Assembly (NCBI GenBank): GCA_002794785.1 | Contig: NBBA01000002.1 | Coordinates: forward strand, 496,001-560,000 | DNA from: Coniferiporia sulphurascens | Lineage: Eukaryota > Basidiomycota > Agaricomycetes > Hymenochaetales > Hymenochaetaceae | Direction: 5' to 3' | DNA: 64,000 nt | In this document: positions 43,920-56,366 of the stretch, piece by piece | Position numbering within the stretch: position 1 is the stretch's first letter | Layout: each line of letters starts with the position of its first letter | Made by a program: the position numbers and the translations under genes | Notes under the pieces: model-generated | Seen by the model: only the letters and a program-made list of their open reading frames with translations | What the model was told of the DNA's origin: nothing | Databases searched by the model: none

Positions 43920-46559
43920 ATTCGTATGTCGGTGCGTAATCGCAAGTTCCTGACTGGACACAACACCCGACGTCCTAATTTTTTGCAACTTCGTATTAGC
44001 ATTCAGACTCGCCTGTGCTGTATGGGGGTTAGCCCCTCTTCTTTGGGCGAGCCATCGGGAGGGAGGAATCTGGCAATTAGGAACCGTGGATCGAGTACCG
44101 TATAACCATGTGGTGAGTTTTTGCCATACGACTGAAAGGGTTATCTCGTACGGTAGCTAATTTATCTCTTGACGCGGATAAGCGATGGGGAGACAGATAT
44201 ATTCCGGGGCGATAGTAGCCCAAGGAAGTTCTCCAAAGAATCGCATACTGTTACATTCTTTCTCCTCTTCGCTGCCGTGAGTAAATCAAGCAACTGAAAG
44301 AGACAACAGTTTCTCAAATAAGATATATACCTCCTTTTCAGTCCGACGATTTTCTCGGACCAAAAGACAGTCCTTCTGGCGGGCCCTCTGCTTTATTTTC
44401 AGTTGAATCACCGTCGGTTTCGAAAGCGTGCCCATAGCTAATCACTAATACTCATTCTTGTTATAAAGGCTGCAATGCCTCCATAGAACTAGTGTCTTAT
44501 GTACCAAACCATATAATTAGCGACCATCCTCCCTTGATGTTACCCGCGTAACAAACGTAAATGTACTTGTGATTTTCTCGAATCAATTATAGCCGGTTTG
44601 CCCTCACTCTCCTTCCGTGTGTGCATGTCATCCGTCCGATAGAACCCAGGCCCCAACGCTGAAACGGACACAGAAGTACATACTTCACTTCGAGTAGAGA
44701 TTGTTCAGCGCATGATACAAGTCCGGCACTACAAGTATACCAAAGTATGTACCCCAGTTCGTCCCAATGGTATTAGCTTCACAGACACAGTAAGTTGACG
44801 TTCGGTGGTAATTATTAAATACCAAAACAACGTCTTGTGCACTGTATCTTCTGTGCGATGAGTGCTCACCACATGCATTATGAAACACTAGTCCGGGTCT
44901 CTTGTTAGCCTCCTTGGATACAATGGGAGTCCAACAGAAAGGCACGAAAAATAAAAATCGCGTAGAAACAGCAACACAGCCACGGCATGTTTGTTCACGT
45001 GACTATTGCGCAAATTTTGAGCTGCGATTCGAAGTCGTATATGATGAGCATCGTCCGAGCCGCATCTAAATCCCATCTCACCCCTTCATAAGTAGTGGAA
45101 ACCGGCGCATCAGACATGGGATCCGGAGTGACAAAAAATATCTTGTCGGCTTCATCAACTTGAAGGCCCCGACTTCTCCAAAAGTTAGCACACGCCGTTC
45201 ATGCACTGCGACTTGGAGGTGACGATGCGAAAGGCTGCGACAGCTGCTACTAAGACATTACATTCCGGCGGTGCGTTACAGCTCCGAACCGCCAATACAC
45301 CGCTCGGCGGTGACGGACACGATTCCTCGCAAGAGCTGAGAGGCATGTTCTTTGTGAGTTGTGAACTTGTGGTGGTTGTCAGTGCGTCCTCGTGTTCCCT
45401 TTGGCTCGATCACAAACTTACGTATCTGAATCTCTACCCGAATAATAGCGGTGTCGAGCTTTGCGGCCATTTTCCCTTATCTATGGTGTGCAGAGGATCT
45501 TTCGATACGTCGCCTGTACACCCAGTACAAGTCTGGGGAGCGGTAGTTCGCCCGTTAGAATCGACGTCGGGGAGACCTAACGGGATGGTGACTTCTCAAA
45601 CGGCGATCGTGCCAGGCTTGTTGAGTGTTGGGACTCCGCTTATCCTAGCCCCTCATACCGTCCTGCGGTGAATCGTTGCCTCAATCGATCTGCACGCACT
45701 AGAGCCTTTTTATGACGCTGGACGAAATTGGCGGACTTATGATCCTGATTATGTTAGACCGGGCCGGATGCCAAGATTTTTTTATCACTTGTCTCGTGCT
45801 GCCTGTGAGTCAATACATTTGATTGACGGAACATACATTATCGACAAACCAATATCATTTCACTAAAACACTAGCGTCTATTAGGATGATGCTCTTGTTC
45901 CGTCCCGTCCCGTCATCTCTTAATCTCCCACACGTCATGACCACCCACCGGAACTTGAACGCACCTGTTATCCTTCACCAGTGTCCGGTCATGACCCGTA
46001 AAGGCGAATGCTTTGCCTTTTTGTCCGTAAGTCAGGCCAATGCATCGCATTTATCTCGATTTTGCCTAAATTCCTCGATAATGTAACTCACCGGCTGTTG
46101 TCGGGTCATCTTGTATGCCCGCTCTTGTGTGCATCTCTGCAACATGAACGTGTGGTGAAATCCGGTTGTACATTGCTGTCCTGTCAGTCAGAGATCATTG
46201 ACGCGACCGGCGGTTTGAAGAATTCGCCGGCGACTTCCGATTACAGTCGGGCCGACTTGCGCGCGCAATTTGCTGATGTTAAGGCGGATGTCATGGGTTA
46301 AACAGGCGACACACGAAGTGGGCGCGCGTTTCCGAGTACATCATTGCAGGCCCATACGTGCCTGTCGCATCTTCACAAAATCACAAACACGCATTGAACA
46401 CAGCCCGGATACTTGACTCACGTATATAACGCCGGCGTCTTCCCCACCTCTTCCCTAAGTAGTTTTCGATATTAGCGCCGTAAGTCTTCTTCCTTGCCCC
46501 ATCGAAGCAGCCCCAGAACTCAGTTGGCAAATCAAAGCACACTCACGCCCCCAGAATCC
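43920..46559. other. 2.6-kb stretch without a resolved gene
   Basis: Short frames only. Bases 45201-45671 (plus) and a piece near 45700-45820 reading LEPFYDAGRNWRTYDPDY in another frame look somewhat protein-like, but I recognise no family and no splice model held together. 46390-46560 is the promoter and leader of the BTB gene (TATATAA at about 46423). Confidence 0.4.
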
Positions 46560-47588
46560 ATGTCGATCGTCACCGGCATCTCCTCGACCGAGGCTTGCTT
46601 TCATCCGGCGTACAGCGCTCCCGACGGGGACCTCGTCCTTCTTTCTTGCGACGGGACTCTTTTCCGCGTCCACTCGCTGATCATGAAGCTGGCATCCGGC
46701 GTGTTCTTCGGGATGTTGGATCTGCCGCGGCCGCGAGACGGTTCTTCGGGCGAGCCCATTCCGGTACAAGAAGACGCTGAGACGCTCGCGGCGCTACTGG
46801 ATGTCGTATACCCAGACAAGGGCTTCCATACCGGCCCAAGTCTGTCCTTCGAACTTTACAGGAGAATCTGTATCGCGGCAGACAAGTATGACATGCCGGC
46901 CGCGACTGTCAATCTCCGCAACTTCTTCGGTGCTGCTTGTCAGCTATTCCCTCCTATCTTGATGTACGGGCTCGCGAGCAGACTCGGATGGGAAGAGCAG
47001 ACGAAGCTCGCGTCCAGCGCTACATTATCCTGCAATATAAACTCTTCCGAGTCGCAGGGACACCTACGGACATGCGATCCCGACGCGATCCTGCAGCTCA
47101 TCGACCTCCACAGGTTGCGCAGAGTTCAGCTAGTTGGAGCATTCGATTTGGGGAAGCTTAGACCGGGGTCTCGCTTCATACCTTGGGACGAAGTTCTACA
47201 AAAGGATAAAGAAGGAAAATGCTGCCCCTGTCCGACGGATCATTTCCCTTCCCCCCTACTTAAACAATTCCTGTTCAAACTCTCTGAAGAGATGGAAGCG
47301 TGTCCTCGTGGAGATTTCCTCAGGACGCGAGTCTTCTTTGATTTGCCAGGGATTTCCGAGTTGTGGAATGCGTCGTGCCCAATTAGCTGTCCTGGCTATG
47401 GTATAGGACAGCTCCTCGACAAGGAGAAGTTCATCGCGAAACTATTGGAGGAATTGGATAGCTTGCCGATCGATCACTCAAGGCATCGTCGCGGCGCACA
47501 GCGTGTGATTGTTCCGCAGTTCGGGGGGCTCACCGACCGCCCGGCCTTATCAGGTGCAGGAAGTTCGTCCCTTCTTTATTCTCCATAG
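46560..47588 (+). CDS. BTB/POZ-domain protein (copy 1)
   Basis: Single exon, 342 aa; ATG at 46560 chosen as first true ATG and because paralogs begin at the same place. BTB core at residues 20-110: DGDLVLLSCDGTLFRVHSLIMKLAS, FFGMLDLPRP, LLDVVYPD and YRRICIAADKYDMPAATVNL. The C-terminal 200 residues are a conserved fungal extension (LLKQFLFKLSEEMEACPRGDFLRTR, ELWNASCPISC). BTB domains mediate dimerisation and cullin-3 docking; these expanded agaric families have no known target. Related to 58415-59374 and 60209-61192 on the same strand. Confidence 0.85.
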   Translation: MSIVTGISSTEACFHPAYSAPDGDLVLLSCDGTLFRVHSLIMKLASGVFFGMLDLPRPRDGSSGEPIPVQEDAETLAALLDVVYPDKGFHTGPSLSFELYRRICIAADKYDMPAATVNLRNFFGAACQLFPPILMYGLASRLGWEEQTKLASSATLSCNINSSESQGHLRTCDPDAILQLIDLHRLRRVQLVGAFDLGKLRPGSRFIPWDEVLQKDKEGKCCPCPTDHFPSPLLKQFLFKLSEEMEACPRGDFLRTRVFFDLPGISELWNASCPISCPGYGIGQLLDKEKFIAKLLEELDSLPIDHSRHRRGAQRVIVPQFGGLTDRPALSGAGSSSLLYSP

Positions 47589-48538
47589 TACAGTATCTAT
47601 TATTATATCTATATAATTCTCTACGTTTTATCTGTTGCAATCTTTGTGCTCCTGAAAGAATACCAGACGTTCATGTCAAAATCACCGATTCTACTTGAAA
47701 AAAAAGAGTTCGATAATAGTTCTGCTATTGAACGGCGCTGTGCGACACGCTATAAAAGCATAGATTGCGCGATGTAAATTCAGTCAATGTCAATTGGTTG
47801 ATCAGAGTGGTGTATACCATTTGCCATAATGGATTGAACCTGGAGTTGTCATACGAGTCAAGCACAGCCCAACCGTGAGCGGTCTGCGCAGTTTGTATTG
47901 ATGATTTTAACGAAGAGACGCCAACGCCAACACTTCAACTCACTCCTGTCATAGACGCATGCAATCACCATAGGGCCAGCGATCGGTCCCATGTCTGTCA
48001 AATAGACAGATAGGGTCCGTAGGGATTCGATCCAGGCATCAACAACAGGTATACACATTGGTTGTATTGGCATTAACAACTAGAATAAGAAAAGCGATCC
48101 ATAGACTGCAAAGTAGAAAAAAGGTTGTAATGACATAGGAAAAAGGGCAATAAAAATAGAAGTGAATGGATCGGATCCAGACTATGAATCTGTAGTTGCC
48201 AGTTCGTAATGGCATTAAGAAAAAAAGGGTAAGAAAAAATGTATTGAGCCGATCCGATCCAATAAGGACGGTATACACGAGTATCGTAACTTAGACTACT
48301 CGACTAATCTAGCACCGATGCTGGAATTTGGAGAAGCACGGAAAGCGTACTCTTCCATGGTTTGACCTGGGGACATGCATAAAAGGTAGTAAGGATGATT
48401 CCCGATACGTGTGCAATACTCTGAGCGTTGACTTGCAAAGCATTGCGAAGTAGTCGCCAACACCGTCTTCTTTGAGCTTTAGAGACAACTGGAGGTCTTA
48501 TGTGGCGTCCTTAGCACATAATCACAGTGTCCGTTTTC
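47589..48538. other. intergenic, AT-rich
   Basis: No gene supported. Nothing repetitive recognised beyond A-rich tracts at 48100-48240. Confidence 0.45.
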
Positions 48539-48552
48539 TTCCAACTACTAGT

Positions 48553-49468
48553 CAAGACACTTGACCTCTAACCACCATCATCTCACCCAGCGCAAACCGA
48601 CTCGCACCACCCCTAAATTCCCTGGGTTAACCACCCACACCAGTCCTCACTCACAGTAGACATCTGTCGAGCTGTTTTACAGCCTTGTTCACCATTCCAC
48701 TCCCCCTTTCCCCCATTTCCCCATGCCCCCTTCTATTCCTTCACCTCCCGGTGCCAAACTTCGAAACCGACACCACATATGAACCCTTCAACCTCGTTAA
48801 CGACAACCAGCACATACTAGACTGGGCCATATGCCAGTACAAACTACAGGTCATCAGCATTAGTGGGCAACCACACAATTCATGGCATATCTTCCTCTAC
48901 CGAGAACACCTCAGCCACTATGGCCCATGCATAGACTTAACATCAGTCCTCCTACAATTTGCAGTCAACTCCACACCTCATGGCAACCTGGCCCTAGCCT
49001 CATGCACACCTGCTGCTCCAAGCGCTGACACCTTCACACCTCATGGCAACCTGCCCATAGCCTCACACACACATGCCGCTCCAAGTGCTGTCACGTCACC
49101 ACTCTCAGAGTCACAAATATCGGACATAAAACAATTCAAACCACGCCCACATGCACAACATAAAAAATCCAGTAGTTTTTCCCATCTTTCACAATCAGTA
49201 TTAGTCATCATAGAATCCATAAAACCGCCACCTCCCCCTTCACAATTTGCTCTTCCGATTCATATCCCTCCTGACAAAACCATTTAGAAACCTCCGACAA
49301 CAAAACCTCATACCTTTTAATCGCCTTAAGCCCAGGAACTTTATACCTTGTTAATCTCCTCTGACACGACACTTCAAATGGTCTCACATCCGCGTCTTTT
49401 ACTATGTAATGTAGCGGTATACAAATGCTGATTTAAAAAAATAAATAAAAAATAAAAATAAAAATAAA
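48553..49468 (+). mobile_element. A-tailed retroposon, non-LTR type
   Basis: Flanked by a perfect 14-bp duplication TTCCAACTACTAGT (48539-48552 and 49469-49482). It ends in a 40-base A-rich tail (AAATAAATAAAAAATAAAAA type) right before the right copy. These are hallmarks of target-primed (LINE-mediated) insertion. It holds an open frame without ATG (48685-49287) that is Pro/His/Ser-rich and includes a tandem 20-residue repeat (TPHGNLALASCTPAAPSA / TPHGNLPIASHTHAAPSA). No RT or endonuclease motif is seen, so this is a 5'-truncated LINE end or a mobilised non-autonomous sequence. Confidence 0.7.
48970..49100 (+). repeat. two-unit tandem repeat, about 63 bp each
   Basis: Units start ACACCTCATGGCAACCTG at about 48972 and about 49038 and encode TPHGNL(A/P)(L/I)AS...APSA twice. 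Confidence 0.6.
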
Positions 49469-49482
49469 TTCCAACTACTAGT

Positions 49483-51573
49483 GAAGTCATTGGTCAACAG
49501 GGGCCTGTAAATGGTCATAATCGTCGCGCGTCACATCACCACATGGCAGCTTCATCGGCCGTGATTCTGCAATAACGCCTTTTGGTCGCGTGCGAAGTGC
49601 GAGTGCCTCCCCGTGACGCCGTGGAATGAACGGAATCTAATTGGTGGTCGCGTGCAATGAAGGAGATGTGCTGTGAACCGCCTGCATTCGTGGGCCAGAG
49701 CTGCCTCGATCAGAACAAACATCTCCGACACATTCTTCCGCCTAGCACCGTCAAGCCCGTGGGCGGCGTTGTAAACAGCACGGTCACGGTCCTCTGAGAC
49801 TGCAAGTAGTCAAGCCCGATCCATGAGTTTCACTATTTGACAATGAGATTTAAGCGCCACCTGTTGAGCTTGACAGCGTCGAAAACGGCAAGGTTGTAAA
49901 AGTGCTCGATGCCTGTCAATTTCACGACCCTAGAGCGCCGTTGAGTGTGACTACGGTACTGTAGTGGGGGAGGGGAGTATGTAATAAAAATGACAAATAC
50001 AGAGATTCGCAATCCGCTGTCGAACCAATTGGATCCGAATGGTTATGCAATGTTTTCGATTGCGCGGCATGCAGGCAAGTAACTCTAACCCTGTCCTGGC
50101 CAATAGTTGACTCCGATTAATGAATTGAATATGAAGTTCTTGCTTAAATGCGCCAGCGGCCCTCCCATTCCACTCCGGGAATCGCCGCCGCGAAGGTATC
50201 ACGATTCCTTCCAGGTTAATCTAAAGAGCCAATGATCGCTGGTCAAGCATGATGGGAAAGGGAACTTAGGCAGTCGTGACTCGGAATCGCTTCACAGAGT
50301 GCTTTCCGGGCATGGACTATGTGCTGTGGAATTGTAATAAGCGTCAGTTTCCCATGCAGGAAGCGGGACCGTTTGTGCGCGCCGGACTGATTGGCGCGTA
50401 TGTCCACATACTTTCCCCTTCATATTGACTCAATCTGTTTCAACATGCACGATGATGGAAAATTTCGCCAGCAGAAGCGCTGCAGGTACATTGACTTGCG
50501 ATCTGGAACAAACACGCAGAAGATTCGCCCACTATGCTTACACCGCAGGAGGAGTCCTACCTCCAAGGTCTGTGGCTCGACCGTACACCAGGCTGAGAGG
50601 TTGCCGTGAATTCAGTGTGTGTGCCGAGGAGGCATATGGGCGTCAAATGAATACTATGCTTATTGGCTACTATATTTAGGAAAATTCGTGCCAAAGCGAA
50701 AAACGTTTATCTACAGTCGAACCTCCCATAATGGATGCCTGATTTTTTTGAAAAAACTCAAGTAGAAAATGAAGGCTTCGTCTGGGGTCTGATGGGGACT
50801 TTAACTTGTGTAGAGATATATTTACTTACGAATGGAGCTGCACATTAACTGCCCGAAAGATACTGAAATACTGCAGGGAAAATATTTAGATTTTATCCGT
50901 TATGGGAGGTTCGACTGTATTTGCTACCAGTTTTCACGAGGCAGCAGGGTTTTAGCTACACGGCTGGGTTGGGGTCGCGGCTGCTTTGGAGGTATGTCAA
51001 CCATAGAATTTCTGGGTTTGCCTGGAGTGATTTTTATCACTTGGCAGGTTCCGAAAGTGGGCCCGGATGCGGAGCGAGTGTCAGCGAAAAACATCTGCAA
51101 ATGAAAAACTCAGGTGAAAAACGTGCCACTGTTCTACAAGGTGGCGTTTTTAGAATATGCTAGTACATAGCTGGAGCAGTGCGATTTCCACGTAGCAGTT
51201 GGTTGACCGCTGGGTCCTCGGATTGTTATCCGCATGCTGTAAAATGCCAGCGCAGACGGAGAAAGCATGTCTATGAATCGAAGTTGGTGGCACATCTTAC
51301 GACACGTAAGGTTGCTATCCACTTTAAGGTTACCTTTCAGACATACTTGTTCACAGCCAGTACCTAACTTGTATAAAGGAGTCCCTCGGCCAGGTCTGCT
51401 GAGCTCAACAACTTCTCGACTAACCCCCAAATTTTCACTACCTTCTACATGGCGAGTACTGGTAAGTACAGTAGTCTCAATCCGCACAAGCCTCTCATCC
51501 CTATGCACGACACATCGGACGCATACCAGGAAACAATAATCTGTCTACCGATAGTACCCAAGCGACACGGACG
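49483..51573. other. 2.1-kb stretch without a resolved gene
   Basis: A minus-strand segment near 49810-49660 reads SEDRDRAVYNAAHGLDGARR and NVSEMFVLIEAALAHECRR without a stop and looks coding-like, but it is short and isolated. Frames at 50832-51163 (plus) are unrecognised. The right end is the promoter of the following gene. Confidence 0.4.
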
Positions 51574-54500
51574 ATGGGTACGTTACACCTAGGAATACAG
51601 CCACATAGCACTAAAGACGCTCACACTATGGATGAAGGACCCGGGCCTCGTACAGATAAGGACAACATGACTTCAACTTCGAATGTGCATGATGAAACGA
51701 CTATCCCTAAAACACTCGTCACGGAAAAACCTCTTGGATCGAGTCAACAGCCTGGGAATGCTGGTAAATTCAACAATGTCATCAAGTGAGTGCGATGATC
51801 GATAAAGCCTTTCTACAAAATGTTGAAACGCATTGACGTTGACGGCTTGTCTTACTCACCCAGAGCATGTTCAACTTTGGAAAACTTTGTAAGTATTCAA
51901 TTGTAATGAATAAAGATAAAGAGACAAACCTATTGGAATCCCCTTTTTACAGTTGGGTCAATTCATGAACACAGTTAAGAAGATGGGCTCTGCTGCACAG
52001 CTTTTGAAGGCTTCAGAGGTGCTCCGGGACGATCTGTCTGGATTACAAAAACACTTTCTAGAAAGTCGTACCGTGCGAAACAAGAAGACGGGCAAGTTTA
52101 AACAAAAGAGGACAACGCCGGGGACAAACAATCGTTCAGATATTGGTTCAGATAGTCAAGGTCAAAATAATTATGTCCAGTCCCAGAGCGATCCATTCGA
52201 GAAGCTCGTCTACTCTATAAAAATTTTCACAAATGGTCAGTATGCCGTGTAATCAGTTGACTCAAGAATATTGCTCCTCGTATTAGTCCTCAAATAATTT
52301 TCTAATGTTTCCAACAGAGCTCGTGTCTTTTGAAGGCTATACTTTTGGTGATGAGAACCAATCCAAACTACAGGGGTTTCAACTTGAGCTGGAGGTATGA
52401 GTGGTTTATTTTATTGCTCCTCTTACGCCAGCTTAATTCAGACCAGGTCCTGTGCGTAGTCCTCAAACACTTCGGTATTGCCGACAGTTTCTTCTGTGGC
52501 TTCACTCAAGTAAACTAACATTTGCTCTATTGCAGATGCTGATGCCAAATCAGGCATGCGTACACAATCTTTTATAGAAGAGAGAACCAGCTCCTTAGCC
52601 TCCAAATTGGAGGACCTCCGACAGGTCTTGCGGTATTTCGAAACTACGGGTAAGTTGTACGTTAGAAATCAGTGAACATACCTAACGACTTGCACCAGGC
52701 ATACCGTGTATACAGTTTTATCAGAAGAGATCAATCAAGATAACGCTGAACATTTCAACAGTTGCTACGCTTTTCTCTAGTATTTCAGGCAAGTGTTATT
52801 CTTGCCCTAAAGAACGTACTTTCCTCATTCTTAACACGGATAGCGGCTACCCTCCTATACTCGATGAGCTTACCACCAACAAGAACAACCGTCGCAGTGA
52901 ATACGTTATGGTTCAGCTCTCTTGTACTCAGTATAGGATCCACTGTGGCTGCCTTGCTAGCTATGACGTGGAGAATTTCGGTTTTGTACGTTCAATGGTA
53001 ATGTTTTGGCTTGTCAATCTTCACTGAGCTTCCCATATATTCTATAGCTCAACCCCACAGCAAAGCTTACCGGGGTTCATACGTTTCTGGGTTGGGTCTG
53101 GTCATCTTGTGCTTTTCATTGCATCCGTCATTGTATTCACCGCTGGGCTGGTGATTTACGTTTTTGATTCCCAGGTGATAATTACACTTTGCATACTACA
53201 GTATCAAAACGTGCTCATGCGCTAACGTTCTCCCCGTAAAAGCGCGATAATTTAGCATCTTGGGTCGTTGTTGGACTGACGGCATTTTGCACTATTGGTC
53301 TTGTGAATGTGGCTCTACTGCTCCTTATTGAAAAGTGGAGCTTTTCCGGATTGCCCGGCTTGTGGAAATGGCCTCCCACGATCAACTTTTTTGGGACCAA
53401 ATCAACGATCAATACGACAATTAGTATTATACATCCTGTTGCACAAAATCCTTTGCGAAGCGTGCCATGGATAACCGTGACCGGTCTGATCCCTAGAGTC
53501 TCTCAACAGCAACGGGGTTGGAATTCAGTTGACACGGACGAGGAGAACAGCCCGAGAACAGAGGATAATAATTCCCCTTTTTTGTATGCTAATAAAAAGC
53601 CTGATTACATGCAAAGCGAGCAGCCCTCTGCTAAGAAAATTTCTTCCGACGATGAACAACCTCGCAAAATCAGTCAGGATCTTTGTCGTTATTGTGAACA
53701 GGCTGAACGGTTTTCATCACGTTTACGTACCTCAAACTCGATTAAAGAAAAGGCATGCCTGCAGTTCTCTCCGGATGGATGCTGGCTTGTTGTGTGTAGT
53801 CACGTTGGCAACATTGTCTACAATTTAAAAGTGAGTAGTAATTATTATCAATTTTTAAGCTGTACATAACATCCATGACCATTTTACAAAACTGCCCAGG
53901 CTGGTCTGGAATCGCCGCCAATAAAACCTCAGGTCCTGAAGTACAAAGGGGCACGTACAGTTAGCTGGTCTCCCGAAAGTACGCGCTTCGTCACTTGGGC
54001 GGAGAGCGGAGTTGTCGAGGTCTGGTATATCAATGCTGACAAAAAGGTATGATAAAAATGGTTTTTTCATGCTCCTTAAATCACGTAACTTCTTCTAACC
54101 TATCGATTCCAGTGTTTCGAAATGTGGAAACACCTGCCGAGATTTCGGTTCAACAGCCTGGGAGTTATCAGGGAAATTAAATGGCTGAATCAGAATGGTA
54201 AGTAATCACGTTTTCGTTTTTCAAATTCCACAGATGAATTAAATTATTTTCAGAGTTGATTTCAATTATAGACAAATCGACACTATTCTCCTTGGTAAGT
54301 GAGATATGCAGTACTCGCAATTCATATAAATGCATTGCACCAACAATACAGCCTCACAGAACCTCTTAAATAATAAGCTTAAGACGTACAACGTTGACAA
54401 GGACGATATAGGCTTAAATGCGACCAATCTGTATACAGTTACTGAATCCGTAGTGGTTATAACTGGGAAGATCAAGATCAAGGGATCTCTAAAAGGGGAG

Positions 54501-55458
54501 CCTGCTCATTTTGACTGTATCACAGGTATGCTAAACCCAACCTGGTACTTGCAAATAATAATGAGGACCGTTGCGTCCATCAGTATATCGTTTGGATATC
54601 AACCCAAAGTTAGGAAAGGTAGTGCGGTGAGTGGGCAAACATGCCTCAGGAGTTCCTATACAGCACTATGCTAAGAAAAGCTCTGGAAGACGGATCCCAC
54701 TCTTGCAGGAGGTAAAAAGCTTGTCAATTGGACTCAACAGGCTTGATGAAAGTGGAGAAGATCTTCGACATATGCTAATTTGTTACCAAAATCAAGTACG
54801 TTAAATAAAATGCAACTTCACCTCCCAAATGCTGACCACGCTTCCCTCAGCGTCCAGAGCTTTGCACCCTGGGTGTGGAATTAGGGTTTTTAGTTCCAAT
54901 ATGCAGCCTTGGGATGAAGACGGACTGGGAAGATTACAGCCTAGAAGCTGGAAGTGCCTTCATCGGACCCGCAGGATGCATTATCGCCTATGAACACGAG
55001 GGTACGCCGTGGACTTATTGGACCACAGAAGTGATATCTAACTCAAATATCTAAAAGAGAAAATGGTACTATGGGATTCCGAGGATTGTACATTCCTTTA
55101 CGAATATGACATTCCAAGTGGCAGCAAAGGGCCGGACCCTGACGAGAAGCCTAAAATCAGCTGGAGTCCGGATCCAAAGATGCCGACTATGGCAATACTT
55201 GACAAGGATGTACTAACAATTTGGACTCCAGCGGAGAATGCAGAAGGAGACGGAAATAACCCGGTAAGTGCTTCGTTTGTGATAGGTCCACCTATCAGCA
55301 TGACTAAAGTTTGCTTTTCTGCACTTACACAGGGTCCTTCTGGAACGGACTTGGAGGTTCAGAAAGACGAAGGGGGCCATTCGGATCATGTGAGTTCGAG
55401 TCCTCAGGATGGTCGAAAAGGATATCTTTCGAACCCCGGACCCATCGAAGGCGCCTGA
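51574..55458 (+). CDS. membrane protein with C-terminal WD40-type repeats (DUF6535-like helices)
   Basis: Long plus-strand gene with some 15 short introns. The N-terminal exon starts at ATG 51574 (acidic, Ser/Thr-rich), followed by a soluble helical part (LLKASEVLRDDLSGLQKHFL). Membrane segments at 52760-53350 include VNTLWFSSLVLSIGSTVAAL, FIASVIVFTAGLVIYVF and WVVVGLTAFCTIGLVNVALL. The VNTLWFSSLVLS block resembles the DUF6535 membrane domain of agarics. From 53740 on, WD40-like blades appear: ACLQFSPDGCWLVVCSHVG, VSWSPESTRFVTWAESGVVE, REIKWLNQNELISI, TMVLWDSEDCTFLYEYD and ISWSPDPKMPTMAILDKDVL. The stop is at 55458. Receptor-like or scaffold roles are conceivable, but none is known. Exon borders are partly uncertain, and one or two frame problems cannot be excluded. 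Confidence 0.65.
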
Positions 55459-56366
55459 GGTATTCGCCAATCGCGTTTATGTATCTTCCCAGAGCTTTAT
55501 GAGCACTAAGGAATGGAGTGGAGAGTAGTACCCGTCTGGTACGGTGCACGTCTCTGTGGCTGCGATATGTAATTGGCACATTTCACTACTTCTAATAAGA
55601 ACCGTGTCCGCTAGTATGTACACCGATATTTATTGAAGATCAGCTTGCGATACATTACCATCACTGCTCCGGACTACACACCACCTGCCCAGTTCGCGTC
55701 CGCAACACCGCTTCAGGCCTTCAGACTCGAGAGTAAGTATGTAGATGGCCAAGAGTACGAGTGCAGCGGCCCGAGGGTTTGAGTCGTACGGGCTTGAGGG
55801 CACGTTTTCACAAGAATTTAGCAGGCGCGCGTTCGACTTCTGTCCTCGCACAACCTGTGCCCTAAACGGAAAAAATAAGAGGCCCAGGATTGCTGGATCC
55901 TCTAGTACCTGGGACGAATTATGCGGAGTGGTTTTCGCGAACAAAAAGAAAATGCAGAAAACTGCAAAGCCGAAAACGCTTCGTTCAGCACGCTCGGCTT
56001 CTTCCGGAATCATGATCCGACGGCATAGCGGCACGGTGTGATCAGTAAGCAACGTAAGGCGGTTAACTTCCACGTCAGTCGTTTGGTGTCTCCCTTCCTT
56101 TTCTATCAAGGAGGCGTTTCACATCGTGTAAAGTTCTATCATATAAGAAAAATGTCCAAAAAAGCTCGATGATATAGCGATAATGCGATTTCGAAACAAA
56201 TCATACAGTTAACCGCCAATACCCTATCTCACCCGGTAAATGCGTTGCATGGCATGTTTCAATAAAGAAAACAGAATCCGAAACCTCCGCTTCCGATTAC
56301 ATGATGAACAGACAAAGTAAAGATATTAAGACAAAATATAGGATCAACGTCATTCGCGTCATCGCA
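55459..56366. other. intergenic; one unsupported minus-strand frame
   Basis: A 159-codon minus frame (56109-55630) has a hydrophobic stretch (SVFGFAVFCIFFLFA) but no family resemblance; it could be a small gene or chance. Confidence 0.35.

Noticed and set aside
44685..45076. A second DUF6533-like gene on the minus strand (hydrophobic LLFLRDFYFSCLSVG segment).
   Set aside because: Only one weak hydrophobic motif matches; the LRVYALY and SRFLLN-type motifs and splice sites needed for the family are missing.
46494..46559. Upstream extension of BTB copy 1 to 46494.
   Set aside because: It would need a TTG start; the first ATG is 46560 and aligns with the paralogs' N-termini. The same reasoning moved copies 2 and 3 to 58415 and 60209.
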